Positions 12,266-20,600 of a stretch of 64,000 nucleotides of DNA are shown here, piece after piece. Within the stretch, counting starts at the first letter, position 1; the number at the start of each line of letters is the position of its first letter. The notes beneath the pieces were generated by a model. That model was not told the DNA's origin and searched no databases. It was given only the letters and a program-made list of their open reading frames with translations. Source of the stretch: Pelagomonas calceolata (lineage: Eukaryota; Sar; Pelagophyceae; Pelagomonadales; Pelagomonadaceae); assembly GCA_918797485.1 (NCBI GenBank), contig CAKKNE010000005.1:806001-870000 (forward strand), read 5' to 3'. A program made the translations under genes and the position numbers.

Positions 12266-12880
12266 CTAGCGCGCGGACACTGCCGCCCAATACAGCACCA
12301 ACGCCGCGCACGTAACCGCGACGAGCGCCGCCGGCCGCGCCGCGACCGCATCAGAAGTATCAGCCCCCAACGCCGCCGCGCAGTCGAGCTCGACGCAGAC
12401 CAGGTCCCCGTCGCTCGCGTGGATCGCCGCCGCCTCGTACAAACACTCGACGTAGGGATAGTACTTCTCGGCGCAGACCTGGACCATGGCCGTGTTTGCG
12501 CAGGACGCCGCGAACTCTATTGAACCTTGGATCTCGCCGCACGTGGCGAGCGTTCCGTCGTCCGTGGATGACTGGCGGTCGTCGTCGCGACCCCTAAAAA
12601 AGTCATCATCAAAAGTGATCCCAAAATCGATGGCGCAGACGGCCCACTCCACCGCCAGGTCCTCGCATCTTTGAGAAATGCGGTGCCAGTCGCTCGCGTA
12701 GGAGTACGAGTACTCTGTTTGACCGGGATAATAATCGTTCGTCGCGCCTTCGATCCTACCTTCGATGGTATCATCATCGTAGCACGGCGCCTTCGCTCGA
12801 CAGGCCGACGAGTCGAGCGTCGCGAGGCCCTTGGCTACCAAGTAGTCCTTGAGTTCGCGGTCGGCGCACACTCCGGTGCC
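12266..12880 (-). pseudogene. 5'-truncated cell-surface-type Cys-rich protein
   Basis: About 200 residues with 13 scattered Cys and a C-terminal hydrophobic tail (AARPAALVAVTCAALVLYWA) that looks like a GPI-anchor signal or a membrane anchor. There is no ATG: the frame begins directly after a perfect introner end (ACCACACAG at 12881), so the visible part is the last exon. No signal-peptide exon can be found on the minus strand upstream, where the DNA instead codes for another gene's tail on the plus strand. The protein is therefore probably truncated by rearrangement, unless the assembly is wrong here. Family unknown. Confidence 0.55.
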
Positions 12881-12936
12881 TGTGTGGTAATCAAACTATC
12901 ACGGCGCCGACGGCCACGTCGGGCGCATTGGTTGAT
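12881..12936 (+). mobile_element. Broken introner fragment
   Basis: The left end CTGTGTGGTAATCAAACTAT and the following CACGGCGCC match the intact introner at 44401. The segment GCATTGGTTGAT at 12925-12936 matches the start of its right end, but the final TTCCACACAG is missing and most of the interior is gone. It sits exactly between two truncated genes. Confidence 0.7.
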
Positions 12937-13021
12937 CTGCGGGCCGCCGCCCATGATCAAGAGCGCCATCGCCAAGCTCGAGGCCCTGGGCCACGACCCG
13001 TCGCACGTCCTCTGCTTCTAG
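12932..13021 (+). pseudogene. C-terminal tail of a cytochrome-b5-reductase-like flavoprotein
   Basis: The last 30 codons read LICGPPPMIKSAIAKLEAL then GHDPSHVLCF. The CGPPPM motif is the NAD-binding signature near the end of NADH-cytochrome b5 reductases, and the final F is the usual C-terminus of that family. The FAD domain and the rest of the NAD domain (about 230 residues) are absent from the window. It is an orphan last exon fused to a broken introner. Confidence 0.7.
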
Positions 13022-13144
13022 GATGGACACTCCCGACAGCCATCCCCTCCCGACAGCCATCCCCTCCCTCTGCTGCATGAACGGCTAGCTCCCCTCCCCC
13101 CGCGCTCCCCTCCCCCCGTATAAACGTACACACTTATTCACAAC
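13022..13144. repeat. Short C-rich direct repeats
   Basis: GACAGCCATCCCCTCC occurs twice in a row at 13034-13068, and CGCTCCCCTCCCCC-like units follow at about 13085-13118. No gene is seen. Confidence 0.6.
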
Positions 13145-14392
13145 TCACACACTAGTCCCGCGACTGATCTGCGGCGACTTGGGCGTCTTCGTCGGCGCGA
13201 ACGCCATCGGCGGCGCCGGGACGCGCCTGGCGGGCCGCGCGCACGACGCCGCGAGCGCGACCAACAGAAACACGATCATGGACAACGCCAGGGCGGCGAG
13301 GTGCGGCGACGTCACGTAGGGCGGCTCCTCCGCGTCGTTGCTCGAGTCCGAGATGTCGGCGACGGCCGCGCGAGTGACCCGCCACTCCGTCCTTTCACCA
13401 ATCCGCCGCTCCTCGAGCGTGACCGACGCGTAGGTCCGCGTGTAGCGCAGCGACCCGGGGTTCACGACCACCGCGCTTCCAAAGCGCGCCACGCCTAATG
13501 CGGCATGGGCCCTACCATGAGCGTGCAACACGACGCGCTGCTGCGTCGCCTTTTGTCTCAGAAACTCACCTAAAGCAATAGAGCCCGCGTGCAGCGGCTG
13601 GGCGCGCACGTCCGCCGGCCGCTCCACACCTGCGTGGAAATCAAATTTCAACGTTGTCCGCGTCACTGCGTCTGCTCGATGGCGTGAAGGTTGATTTCCA
13701 CGCGGCCCCGCGCTGTCGGCGTCCTGCGCCGTCACCAACGACGTCCCCGACCCGTCGGGCCCGGCGTGCGTCAGTAAGATCACAGCATCATTCTCGGGCA
13801 CCTTCGTAACTTTCCGCCGCCACGGCTGCTGGCGCCGCTGCGCCTCCCGCTCGTCGAAGGGAAACTGCGTCCAGCCCCCGTCCCAGGGGTGCGCCGTCGA
13901 CTCGTTCGCCGCCCGTCTTTTGCCGTGCGCATCTCTTTCAAAGGGCATCGTCGCTCCTCCCCAGCCCGCGACCCACAAGGCGCTCGTGACTTTTTCCACC
14001 ATGTTGTGGGCATTTCTAGGTTGGCCCGGGGGCAGTCGGGCGTCCGCTTCATACAGTCCTAAAGGGTCCAGCGCCCCGGGCACGAAATACACTAAAGGTG
14101 CCAACGTCGCTAAGGCTCGCGCCGCTTCGCTGGCCTTTCTTACGAAAGCATTGGTGTGTGGCGTCGCTTCCGGTTTGGCACTCCCTTCGACGTTGCCGTG
14201 CGGCATCGTCGTCAGATCACCCGTACATAGTAAGAGGTGGTACTTTCTCGACTGGCGGCCGAGGCGCGCTCGCAATTCGTCGATGGCGGCGAGGTCGTCG
14301 TGGACGTCGCCCACAATCAGAACATTATATTCGATGCGCGACGCGTTCTGTGCATAGGTGAGCGCTGCGAGCGCTAGGAAACGCAGCAGCAT
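13145..14392 (-). CDS. Calcineurin-like metallophosphoesterase, membrane-anchored
   Basis: I start at the ATG 14392 (MLLRFLALAALTYA), a good signal peptide; an upstream in-frame ATG at 14536 would add 48 residues without domain content. The metallophosphatase motifs appear in order: VGDVHDD, LLCTGDLT, PGALDP in the place of the usual GNHD, LTHAGPDG, and HAHGRAH with NPGSL. Near the C-terminus is a membrane segment (LAALALSMIVFLLVALAA). Expected role: a metal-dependent phosphoesterase facing the secretory lumen or cell surface; substrate unknown. The Asn of GNHD is replaced by Ala, so activity should be checked. A 72-nt mini-introner (13630-13701) interrupts the C-terminal third in frame. The CTAG motif lies 158 bp upstream. 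Confidence 0.82.
   Translation of the reverse strand: MLLRFLALAALTYAQNASRIEYNVLIVGDVHDDLAAIDELRARLGRQSRKYHLLLCTGDLTTMPHGNVEGSAKPEATPHTNAFVRKASEAARALATLAPLVYFVPGALDPLGLYEADARLPPGQPRNAHNMVEKVTSALWVAGWGGATMPFERDAHGKRRAANESTAHPWDGGWTQFPFDEREAQRRQQPWRRKVTKVPENDAVILLTHAGPDGSGTSLVTAQDADSAGPRGNQPSRHRADAVTRTTLKFDFHAGVERPADVRAQPLHAGSIALGEFLRQKATQQRVVLHAHGRAHAALGVARFGSAVVVNPGSLRYTRTYASVTLEERRIGERTEWRVTRAAVADISDSSNDAEEPPYVTSPHLAALALSMIVFLLVALAASCARPARRVPAPPMAFAPTKTPKSPQISRGTSV
13630..13701 (-). mobile_element. Minimal 72-nt introner, in frame
   Basis: On the minus strand it starts GTGGAAATCAACC and ends GATTTCCACGCAG, the same inverted ends as the larger introners but with CACGC for CACAC. Removing 72 nt keeps the frame (DSAGPR joined to VERPADV). 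The interior is just the CACGCCATCGAGCAG motif and a few bases. The flanking 8-mers are no longer identical, suggesting an older insertion. Confidence 0.75.
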
Positions 14393-14549
14393 TTTGGTGT
14401 CGGCACTTGTGCTTAAGCTATACGGCACGGCGCAGCCTGCGGCAGCGGGCACGTGCTCGATTATGATCAATGCGAATGCGCCGCGCCCGAATCGATGCAA
14501 CGCCACAGCTATGCCGTACCTTGGCGTGTTTCGCAAAAAAATTAGATTA

Positions 14550-14574
14550 GCTAGCGTCCCTGTAAGACACTAGC
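14550..14574 (-). promoter_or_regulatory. CTAG palindrome motif, copy 3
   Basis: The minus strand reads GCTAGTGTCTTAC, then AGGGACGCTAGC. It is 158 bp upstream of the start at 14392, same orientation. Confidence 0.6.
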
Positions 14575-14768
14575 TGGCGGATCGCTGCGCGACCTCCGCG
14601 ACGTGTCCCCTGGGGCGGGGAGGGGTCCCTCAAAACCCGTTTTGTGGTTAAATTGAGGCTAGGCTAGGAGGCCTCCCCGCCGATGAGCGCCGGTCAAAAA
14701 ACGTCCGGAGCCTCGTCATGAATCTTAGATCTTACACACCACAGTATAAAACGCGCGCGCCAAAGCGC

Positions 14769-15236
14769 TCACTTCTTCTTCTTCCCCTTGCCCTTCTTCT
14801 TCTTGGGTACATAGTAGGTCAGATTGCCCGCGGCGCTCCCGCGGAATTTGGACGGCCCCTCTATCGGTGTGGACAAGTACTTCCTCACCTGCTTCGCCGT
14901 CTTCTCGACGATCACAGCGATGGCCTCCTCCCGCTCGTTGAGCTTGGAAACATGAGAGAGGCTCCAGTCGAGCGACCCGAGGTCCTCCCCCGTCTCGACC
15001 AGTTTTACAGTTAACGGCTCCGACGACGGCAAGGCCGCGGTCCCATTCCCGACAATGGAGATCTCGGCCCGCCGGAACTCCATCAATAACAGCGTCCGTA
15101 TCCGGCGGTAGGGCCCGCCCATGCCAAGCGTCCCCATCGACAGCCCGCGCCAGCAGTAGACGATGTTGATCGTGCATCGTTTCGGCGTGAGGATCTTCGG
15201 GGCCTTCTTGCCCTTGCCGCCCTTCTTCTTGGCCAT
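14769..15236 (-). CDS. Small Lys-rich protein of unknown function
   Basis: 155 residues. Both ends are very basic (AKKKGGKGKKAPK at the N-terminus, PKKKKGKGKKKK at the C-terminus). Between them is a compact domain, TINIVYCWRGLSMGTLGMGG, then FRRAEISIVGNGTAAL. The strand-YC-helix pattern faintly recalls the SelW/Rdx thioredoxin-like fold, but the CxxC/CxxU redox pair is missing, so I do not assign it. Codon use is strong and regular, which supports a real, well-expressed gene. Confidence 0.6.
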   Translation of the reverse strand: MAKKKGGKGKKAPKILTPKRCTINIVYCWRGLSMGTLGMGGPYRRIRTLLLMEFRRAEISIVGNGTAALPSSEPLTVKLVETGEDLGSLDWSLSHVSKLNEREEAIAVIVEKTAKQVRKYLSTPIEGPSKFRGSAAGNLTYYVPKKKKGKGKKKK

Positions 15237-15713
15237 CGCTGCGCGAGGTAGGGCAGCCTCCTGCCTCTATGGCACAGAGCTTGCCACGGCGGAACCGTCG
15301 CGTCGCGCACGGATCACGCGCGCAGACGGTGGGGCTGCTGGGTGATGGTAAGCAGGCGCAGGCAACGGCTCCCGCTCTGGGTGCGCGCAGGCGACAGGCC
15401 GCGCGCGGTAACCGATTCGTCAAGGGCCAGGTACTAGGTTCATCGGGAGAAAACACCCGGTCGGCTGGCGTATTGAGGCCTCCTCGACGCTCTCGCAAAG
15501 GTCGAGGCACGGCTGCCCTAAAAAACAATTCCGGGGCAGCGTCGAGCGCCTCGCAATCGGGCAGCCTCGCGCGCGGCGTGCGGCGCGGCAACGGGTGCTC
15601 GCGAAGCGCGATCCATCGCTGCGGTCGCCGCATCAGTCGCAGGCGCCGTGCCGCCCCTCAAAACGCTCCGTAGCGGGCAGCATAGCAGCGAGACGCCATC
15701 GCCGCGCGCCACG
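15237..15713. other. Divergent spacer, no gene seen
   Basis: This 477-bp region lies between divergent starts at 15236(-) and 15714(+). Open frames here lack codon bias or domain matches. It should hold both promoters. No CTAG motif is present. Confidence 0.5.
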
Positions 15714-17024
15714 ATGATGCGCCTCGCACTGATAGCACTCCTCCTAACCACAACGAGCGCCTACGACCCCGTCATCGCCGCGCAGATGGACGCCGAGGAC
15801 GAAGAGAAGAACAAGCCCGGCGGCGAGTACGACGTAGAGATCAGAGAAGCTCTGTTAGCAGCAGGGTTCCCCTACGAGGAAGGAGATTTGGTGCCCGAGC
15901 CCTACGAGAACATCGAGCCCGAGCCCTGTTTATCCATAGCGTCCGTGACCCTCCAACTCGACACGGAAGTTGTTTTACGTTTCAGAGACTCGTTTACCGA
16001 TGATGTCGGAGATGTCATCGATCTCGTGGATGAAAGGAAGTTGACGAGCGGTGGCCACTGCGAGGACGACTCGGCCTGCGTCGCTGGAGTCATATTGGAT
16101 CGCATACGGAACGTCCGCGAGGCCATGGAGAGACTCCAGCGGGGCTGGTGGGACGAGCCCTTCGTTCTTAAAGCAGCGTACAACGATACGCAGCTGTCGG
16201 TGAATGCGACGATCGACGATTTGTTCATTGACGGGTTACGAGCGATCAAGGCCCATGTGTGTTTTGCGTTATCCGACAAAGATGTTGGAGATGCCTGCGT
16301 GCCCATCACCGAACAATCTTATGAGGTGCCACTTCTTCTAACGGTGACCGGAGCGTCCCCCGGTGCGCATAGAGTATACGCGTGGATGGAGGCGGCAGGT
16401 GCTGACGACGAATGCCGGGACTTACTGAGGAGAGATCGCCAAACAATAGAGTACTTCGTGCCGGCCTGGACGAACTCCTACTGGGAACCGTTCCGGAACT
16501 ACACCATCAAAAGCTATATAGGGTATGACGTACGAATCGTTCAGGGCAAGGGGACGTATGGTATTGATGGCGTGCGCATTCTAGCTTATGGTGGAAGTGA
16601 AAAGCTTGCTGTCGGAAACTTCTCGTCGATAGGGCCCGGAGTGTCTATCTTACTGGGTGGCGAGCACCGCTACGGGTGGACGAGCACGTTCCCGTTCCCC
16701 GCGTTCGACCCTCGAGCCGCCGCTCTGACGCAGAAGCACGCGGTCTCGAAGGGCGACGTGGTGATTGGTTCGGATGTGTTCGTAGGCGCCGACGCCAAAA
16801 TCTTATCTGGTGTGCAAATCGGCCACGGTGCCGTCATCGGCGCCGGTGCGGTGGTGGCGAAAAATGTGAGGCCCTACGCCATTGTGGTGGGCAACCCCGC
16901 GAAAGAAATTAAGAGACGCTTCGACGACGCAACGGTGCAGAAACTCTTAGACCAGGCGTGGTGGGCCTGGGACGATGTTGACGTCGTGGCCAACTTTGAG
17001 AAGCTCATGGCGCCCCCTGTCTAA
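15714..17024 (+). CDS. Secreted hexapeptide-repeat acetyltransferase (CatB/XAT-like)
   Basis: The start is taken at ATG 15714 because it gives a signal peptide (MMRLALIALLLTTTSA). Residues about 235-420 form a left-handed beta-helix of the xenobiotic/chloramphenicol acetyltransferase B type: YGIDGVRILAYGGSEKLAVG, then FSSIGPGVSILLGGEHRYGW with the catalytic-type His, then VVIGSDVFVGADAKILSGV, IGAGAVVAKNVRPYAIVVGN and PAKEIKRRF. Such enzymes move acetyl from acetyl-CoA to a sugar or antibiotic hydroxyl. The N-terminal 220 residues are a separate acidic domain I do not recognise. The signal peptide suggests polysaccharide or glycan modification in the secretory pathway. It abuts the next gene (2 bp apart, convergent). 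Confidence 0.85.
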   Translation: MMRLALIALLLTTTSAYDPVIAAQMDAEDEEKNKPGGEYDVEIREALLAAGFPYEEGDLVPEPYENIEPEPCLSIASVTLQLDTEVVLRFRDSFTDDVGDVIDLVDERKLTSGGHCEDDSACVAGVILDRIRNVREAMERLQRGWWDEPFVLKAAYNDTQLSVNATIDDLFIDGLRAIKAHVCFALSDKDVGDACVPITEQSYEVPLLLTVTGASPGAHRVYAWMEAAGADDECRDLLRRDRQTIEYFVPAWTNSYWEPFRNYTIKSYIGYDVRIVQGKGTYGIDGVRILAYGGSEKLAVGNFSSIGPGVSILLGGEHRYGWTSTFPFPAFDPRAAALTQKHAVSKGDVVIGSDVFVGADAKILSGVQIGHGAVIGAGAVVAKNVRPYAIVVGNPAKEIKRRFDDATVQKLLDQAWWAWDDVDVVANFEKLMAPPV

Positions 17025-17026
17025 TG

Positions 17027-17737
17027 TTATTTGTTAAACCCCTTTTTCCTCTTCTGCCATTCGATCCTACCGTTCGCCGCGCCGCCTTCGGGAGCCGGGT
17101 CGGAGCCCCACTGGTCCAGGGCCTTCCACGTGTTTGTTGATTGCCACGCGCACTGACAAGAATACGCAGCATACTCTTCGGAAGGCACGAGTTTCGCTCT
17201 CAACTTCACAAGGTCGTAGGAGTGGCCTTCAAAATGCCGGAAGTGCATATAATCAATCTGGCGGTGCCAGCGGTGGCCGCTGAACCGATGGACCTCAAAG
17301 CCGCACGACCCGCATTGGAGGGGCGGGCACTTCTGCTGCGCGCCGCCGATGCCTAGCTTTGCCGGAAACCAGTTGTCGGCGTCGGGCTCGGCCGTCGATC
17401 TTCCACATCTCCGATCGTCGTCCTCTCCATCACTACTATCATCAGAATCGGAATCGGAAGACATAGGCGTGACGGGCCGCGGCGTTCTGGGAGTGGCGTC
17501 CCAGTCGCTTCCTTCCGTCCGGCAGCTGAGCGGCGCCGCGACCGGCGTCTTTTGTTCGGGTGACTTTTGGGTCAAGGGCGGCACGGGCGGCGGGCTCACG
17601 GTCTTCGTAGGTGTCGGTGCCGGCTTTTCGATTGGCGTCTTCGTCGGGCTTGGGCTGGCGTCGGTTTTCGTTGGGCTGGTGGAGGTGGGTGTCACTGGGG
17701 CGTCTTGAGCCGGCGGCTTGGAGGCGGCGCAGCCCAT
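17027..17737 (-). CDS. CFAP418: CFAP418 (C8orf37) homologue
   Basis: 236 residues. The C-terminal 110 residues match the conserved domain of CFAP418/C8orf37: LQCGSCGFEVHRFSGHRWHR, DYMHFRHF and KLRAKLVPSEEYAAYSCQCA followed by W. In animals the protein is needed for photoreceptor outer segments and cilia. The N-terminus MGCAASK is a textbook N-myristoylation plus palmitoylation signal, placing the protein on membranes. It is followed by a Pro/Thr-rich linker with repeated SPTKT units. The acylation signal is not a feature I know from the animal protein. The start is shared with a divergent spacer to 18091. Confidence 0.8.
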   Translation of the reverse strand: MGCAASKPPAQDAPVTPTSTSPTKTDASPSPTKTPIEKPAPTPTKTVSPPPVPPLTQKSPEQKTPVAAPLSCRTEGSDWDATPRTPRPVTPMSSDSDSDDSSDGEDDDRRCGRSTAEPDADNWFPAKLGIGGAQQKCPPLQCGSCGFEVHRFSGHRWHRQIDYMHFRHFEGHSYDLVKLRAKLVPSEEYAAYSCQCAWQSTNTWKALDQWGSDPAPEGGAANGRIEWQKRKKGFNK

Positions 17738-17831
17738 CGTTGCGGGGCAGCGCTGCGGTCACGTCTGTCTGTGTGTAGCGTAGCACGCCGTTCGTACGCG
17801 TGCGCAATACAAAAGCAGGCAACCGAAGCGC

Positions 17832-17855
17832 GCTAGTGTCTTACTAGCCGCTAGC
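17832..17855 (+). promoter_or_regulatory. CTAG palindrome motif, copy 4
   Basis: GCTAGTGTCTTAC, then TAGCCGCTAGC. It lies in the divergent spacer 17738-18090, 236 bp upstream of 18091 and oriented toward it. Confidence 0.6.
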
Positions 17856-18027
17856 TCGAGAAGATTACCACAAAAAAGCGCCGCTGGCCATCCTGAGCTT
17901 TAATCTGTCGTGGGAATATCTCACGGCTTCTATTTCACAGCGAGACTTCATCGCTACTGACTCAAAAAAGCGGGTGCGACCTCTCTGCTTCCACTGCAGA
18001 CAGCCCACCTAGAGCTCGTCGCCACCA

Positions 18028-18078
18028 CACGCCGTCGACGCGCGGCTCCTTCGCCATCACACGCCGTCGACGCGCGAG
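18028..18078. repeat. Direct repeat of CACACGCCGTCGACGCGCG
   Basis: Two copies of a 19-bp unit separated by about 13 bp, just upstream of the 18091 start. The unit resembles the CACGCCATCGACGCGAC motif found inside introners. Confidence 0.6.
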
Positions 18079-18090
18079 CAAACAAGAACG

Positions 18091-19323
18091 ATGCTCCACG
18101 AGTTCATCAGCAAGACGGCCCCGCAAGGCCCAGCGCTCCCGCTGGAGGCCGGCGACGCTCTCGTCGTAGTCCTGAAAGTGCCGGCCGCCGGGAAGTCCAA
18201 AACGCGCTTACACACTTGCTTCGGCCCGCACGAGACGCAGAAGCTGGCCACCGCCATGGCGGCGGACACCTTCGAGCGCTTTTCTTGTGGCGAGTGCGCC
18301 CAAGCGCGGCGCGTGTGCTGCTTCGCGCCGAGTGATGAGCGCAAAGAAGCTTCCCGACTAGCCCCGGGCTGGGAGCTGTCGCCCATGGCGTCGCGGGACC
18401 TGAAGAGTTCCGACCTCGGCACCGCTCTGAGAGACGAATATGTACGAATAAGGAGCCAATCGAGGGGTGCGGTCGTCTTTCTGGGCTCCGACGCGCCCGA
18501 TTTACCCATAGACTACGTTTTAGATGCGTGTGCCTGCGCAAGGCAAGGCACGGCGGCGATCTGCGAAGCGCTGGACGGGGGCTACGTGTTATTAGCTTTG
18601 CCAGCAAATGCGCCGCCCGAGGTGTTCGACGGCGTGAAGTGGTCCTGCAGCGAGACGGCGAACTCCCAGCGAGAACGGCTATCGAATTGCGGCGTTTCTG
18701 TAAGGACGTTGTTAGGAAGGTGGTCGGACATCGATGAAGTCACCGATGTGCACGCATTGCTCGAGCGCCTCAAGACATCGAAGGCCTGTCCCCGGGTGCT
18801 GGCGATGGCCCCCAAGCTCGAGGCTATGTTGGCGATCTGGAAACCGGGGGAAGAGAAACAACAACCACCGTCGACCATAACGGGTGTCGCGCCCTGGGCC
18901 CAGCCGACGGCTCCTCAGGAGCCGTGGGCCGCGAACGCTGCTTTACGAGCTAGGTTGCAAGCTAGGGAACGCGCTGCGTCTTCTCGAGATCCCCGCGGCG
19001 TGCCCGACCCTAGGATACGGTCCGGACGACCACCCAGAGCGCCGTCTTCATTAAATCCCGTGAGCGAGGGGAGCGCTTCTGTCCCACAACCGCTGCCGGC
19101 CTTCGACGCTTCAACGGAAGCGAACAACCCGACGGACTGGGAGGACGACGACACGGTGGCGCCCTGGGCCGAATTTTCCGAAGAAAGGCAGGCCCAGAGG
19201 CTGGCGGAGCTCGAGGCCTTCAACGCGAAGACGCCACCCACCAGTCCCTCGACGGTGGCGAAGTCGCCGACGACGCCCTCGACCATTGGATCGCCGGAGT
19301 CGAAGGGGGGCTTCAGCCCTTAA
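18091..19323 (+). CDS. DUF2064/TIGR04282-type nucleotidyl/glycosyltransferase
   Basis: Residues 22-235 match the GT-A-like family called rSAM/selenodomain-associated transferase 1 (TIGR04282, DUF2064): VLKVPAAGKSKTRL, then LGTALRDEYVRI, FLGSDAPDLP and ICEALDGGYVLLAL. In bacteria this family pairs with TIGR04283 transferases and is implicated in arsenosugar-type biosynthesis. A TIGR04283-like gene lies at 57638. The C-terminal 170 residues are disordered, rich in Pro, Ser and Thr, with two APWAQ/APWAE motifs. There is no signal peptide, so it is probably cytosolic. Family call firm, substrate unknown. Confidence 0.85.
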   Translation: MLHEFISKTAPQGPALPLEAGDALVVVLKVPAAGKSKTRLHTCFGPHETQKLATAMAADTFERFSCGECAQARRVCCFAPSDERKEASRLAPGWELSPMASRDLKSSDLGTALRDEYVRIRSQSRGAVVFLGSDAPDLPIDYVLDACACARQGTAAICEALDGGYVLLALPANAPPEVFDGVKWSCSETANSQRERLSNCGVSVRTLLGRWSDIDEVTDVHALLERLKTSKACPRVLAMAPKLEAMLAIWKPGEEKQQPPSTITGVAPWAQPTAPQEPWAANAALRARLQARERAASSRDPRGVPDPRIRSGRPPRAPSSLNPVSEGSASVPQPLPAFDASTEANNPTDWEDDDTVAPWAEFSEERQAQRLAELEAFNAKTPPTSPSTVAKSPTTPSTIGSPESKGGFSP

Positions 19324-19341
19324 TTCATTTTGTGTTCTTTC

Positions 19342-19539
19342 TTACACGGTATGGGGCGCGTCGAGCGCGGCAAGGACTGACCGCGAAATATCGAAGTCCT
19401 TCTGGATGCCCTCCGTGAACGGGTGCGAGGGGCCGAGGACGCGCCGCGAGGTCCGGGATAGCTCCTCGAGAACGGCCGTGGACTCGGCCAGATCGTCTCG
19501 GGAGGCTTCCGCTGGATCGTCTCGGTAGCCCCTCAACAA
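19342..19539 (-). pseudogene. Remnant of a kinesin-light-chain-like TPR gene
   Basis: The frame reads RGYRDDPAEASRDDLAESTA, then VLEELSRTSRRVLGPSHPFT and EGIQKDF. The pattern RRVLG..HP.T..I....... ALAA is the C-terminal end of the tetratricopeptide (KLC-type) proteins that are abundant in such algae. There is no ATG, and the preceding helices that should make full repeats are missing; upstream is an AT microsatellite (about 19549-19563). I read it as a broken leftover of a larger gene. Confidence 0.5.
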
Positions 19540-19718
19540 AAGTTTGGCAATATATATATATTTTCACGCACGCCGGTTGCCTCACGTAACGTTTCCTGTC
19601 ATAGCTCGCATCCATCATCGTACTGGCGGCCATTTTTCAGCCCGACCTAGGCGGTCTGGCGCGAAACCTTGGTTCTTGGGCTCTAATGCACCAGGAGGTG
19701 CAAAATCCGCGAGAACAG

Positions 19719-19741
19719 GCTAGTGTCTTAACCCCGCTAGC
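19719..19741 (+). promoter_or_regulatory. CTAG palindrome motif, copy 5
   Basis: GCTAGTGTCTTA, then ACCCCGCTAGC. It lies at the 3' end of the minus-strand gene ending at 19766, so it is not near a start in its own orientation. Confidence 0.5.
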
Positions 19742-19765
19742 TACAGTACAATACGTGCTCTTTTA

Positions 19766-20269
19766 CTACCTCGTCGCCACGAAGTCCCCGACCCTCGTCT
19801 TCGCGCCGGCGCCCCGCGCGCCCATCTCCGCGTCGCCGGCGTAGACGACTCCGCGCAGCGCGCCGTCCTCCTCGATCGTGCCGTCGAGGATCAGGACGTC
19901 GTCCGAAATTGTCGGTAAATCCAAAGTGAACGACACGGCGACCACGCCTTGTCGGCCGCTATACTTCCAGGGGACGGCGCTCTCGCCGAGGAGCTTCGCG
20001 CCATCGTAGAGCTGACAATCCCCTGTCCCCTGAAAAACAAGTTTACCTTTAGCTCCGGTGGTAGTTTCCAATCTCCAATCTCCCACGAATTCCTTTGCTC
20101 CTTCGTTGCGCGAGAACCGTCCCAACATTGGCACGTCGGCCGCCCGCGCGGCGGTCGCCGTCGCGCATCCGGCGGCTGTGATGCGAGCGATCGCTGGTCG
20201 TCTCGCGCACTCCAGCGCGACGGCGTAGTGCACGAGCGCCACGAGCATGCATCTTGCTCTGAGAGCCAT
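19766..20269 (-). CDS. Small protein with an N-terminal targeting peptide
   Basis: 167 residues. The first 20 form a signal-like helix (MALRARCMLVALVHYAVALE), followed by an Ala/Arg-rich stretch up to about residue 46, as in bipartite plastid presequences of algae with secondary plastids. The mature part contains FVGDWRLETTTGAKGKLVF and alternating strands (KYSGRQGVVAVSFTLDLPT, DDVLILDGTIEEDGALRGVV) that would suit a small lipocalin-like beta-barrel. I do not recognise the family. Plastid location is an inference. Confidence 0.6.
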   Translation of the reverse strand: MALRARCMLVALVHYAVALECARRPAIARITAAGCATATAARAADVPMLGRFSRNEGAKEFVGDWRLETTTGAKGKLVFQGTGDCQLYDGAKLLGESAVPWKYSGRQGVVAVSFTLDLPTISDDVLILDGTIEEDGALRGVVYAGDAEMGARGAGAKTRVGDFVATR

Positions 20270-20600
20270 GTGATGCTCTTCCGTAGGTTATCGTGACGTG
20301 ATGCAATACGAATGCGTTAGAGCACTGAAACGGAGCTCTCAGTTCCTCCTTGCAGCCCTGCGCACGCCTCTTCAACGCATGCGCCGCCCAGACTTGAGTA
20401 CAACAGCTGCAGCTCCTCTGCTCTGCAGCCTGGACTGGCTCCTGAATACCGCTAAGGAGCTAACGCTGATCAATGATGCCTCGTCATTGAGTGCAGCGCT
20501 CGCAATGACGCGGTGTTACCAACCTGCGGCCAAAAGCCGACGCGCCGCATCGTGAGCCTACCCTGCTGCAGCAGCCCATTGCAGCAGCACCGCCGCACAG
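20270..20600. other. Divergent spacer, no gene seen
   Basis: 331 bp between starts at 20269(-) and 20601(+). It is less GC-rich than the flanks, with CTGCAG-rich short repeats near 20405-20430 and 20560-20590. No CTAG motif is seen. Confidence 0.5.

Noticed and set aside
13620-13710. Protein-coding insert in the phosphoesterase
   Set aside because: Its ends match the introner ends and its reading breaks the domain, so an intron is the better explanation.
14769-15236. SelW/Rdx selenoprotein
   Set aside because: The CxxC/CxxU pair is missing, there is no in-frame TGA at the expected place, and no SECIS-like stem was found by eye.
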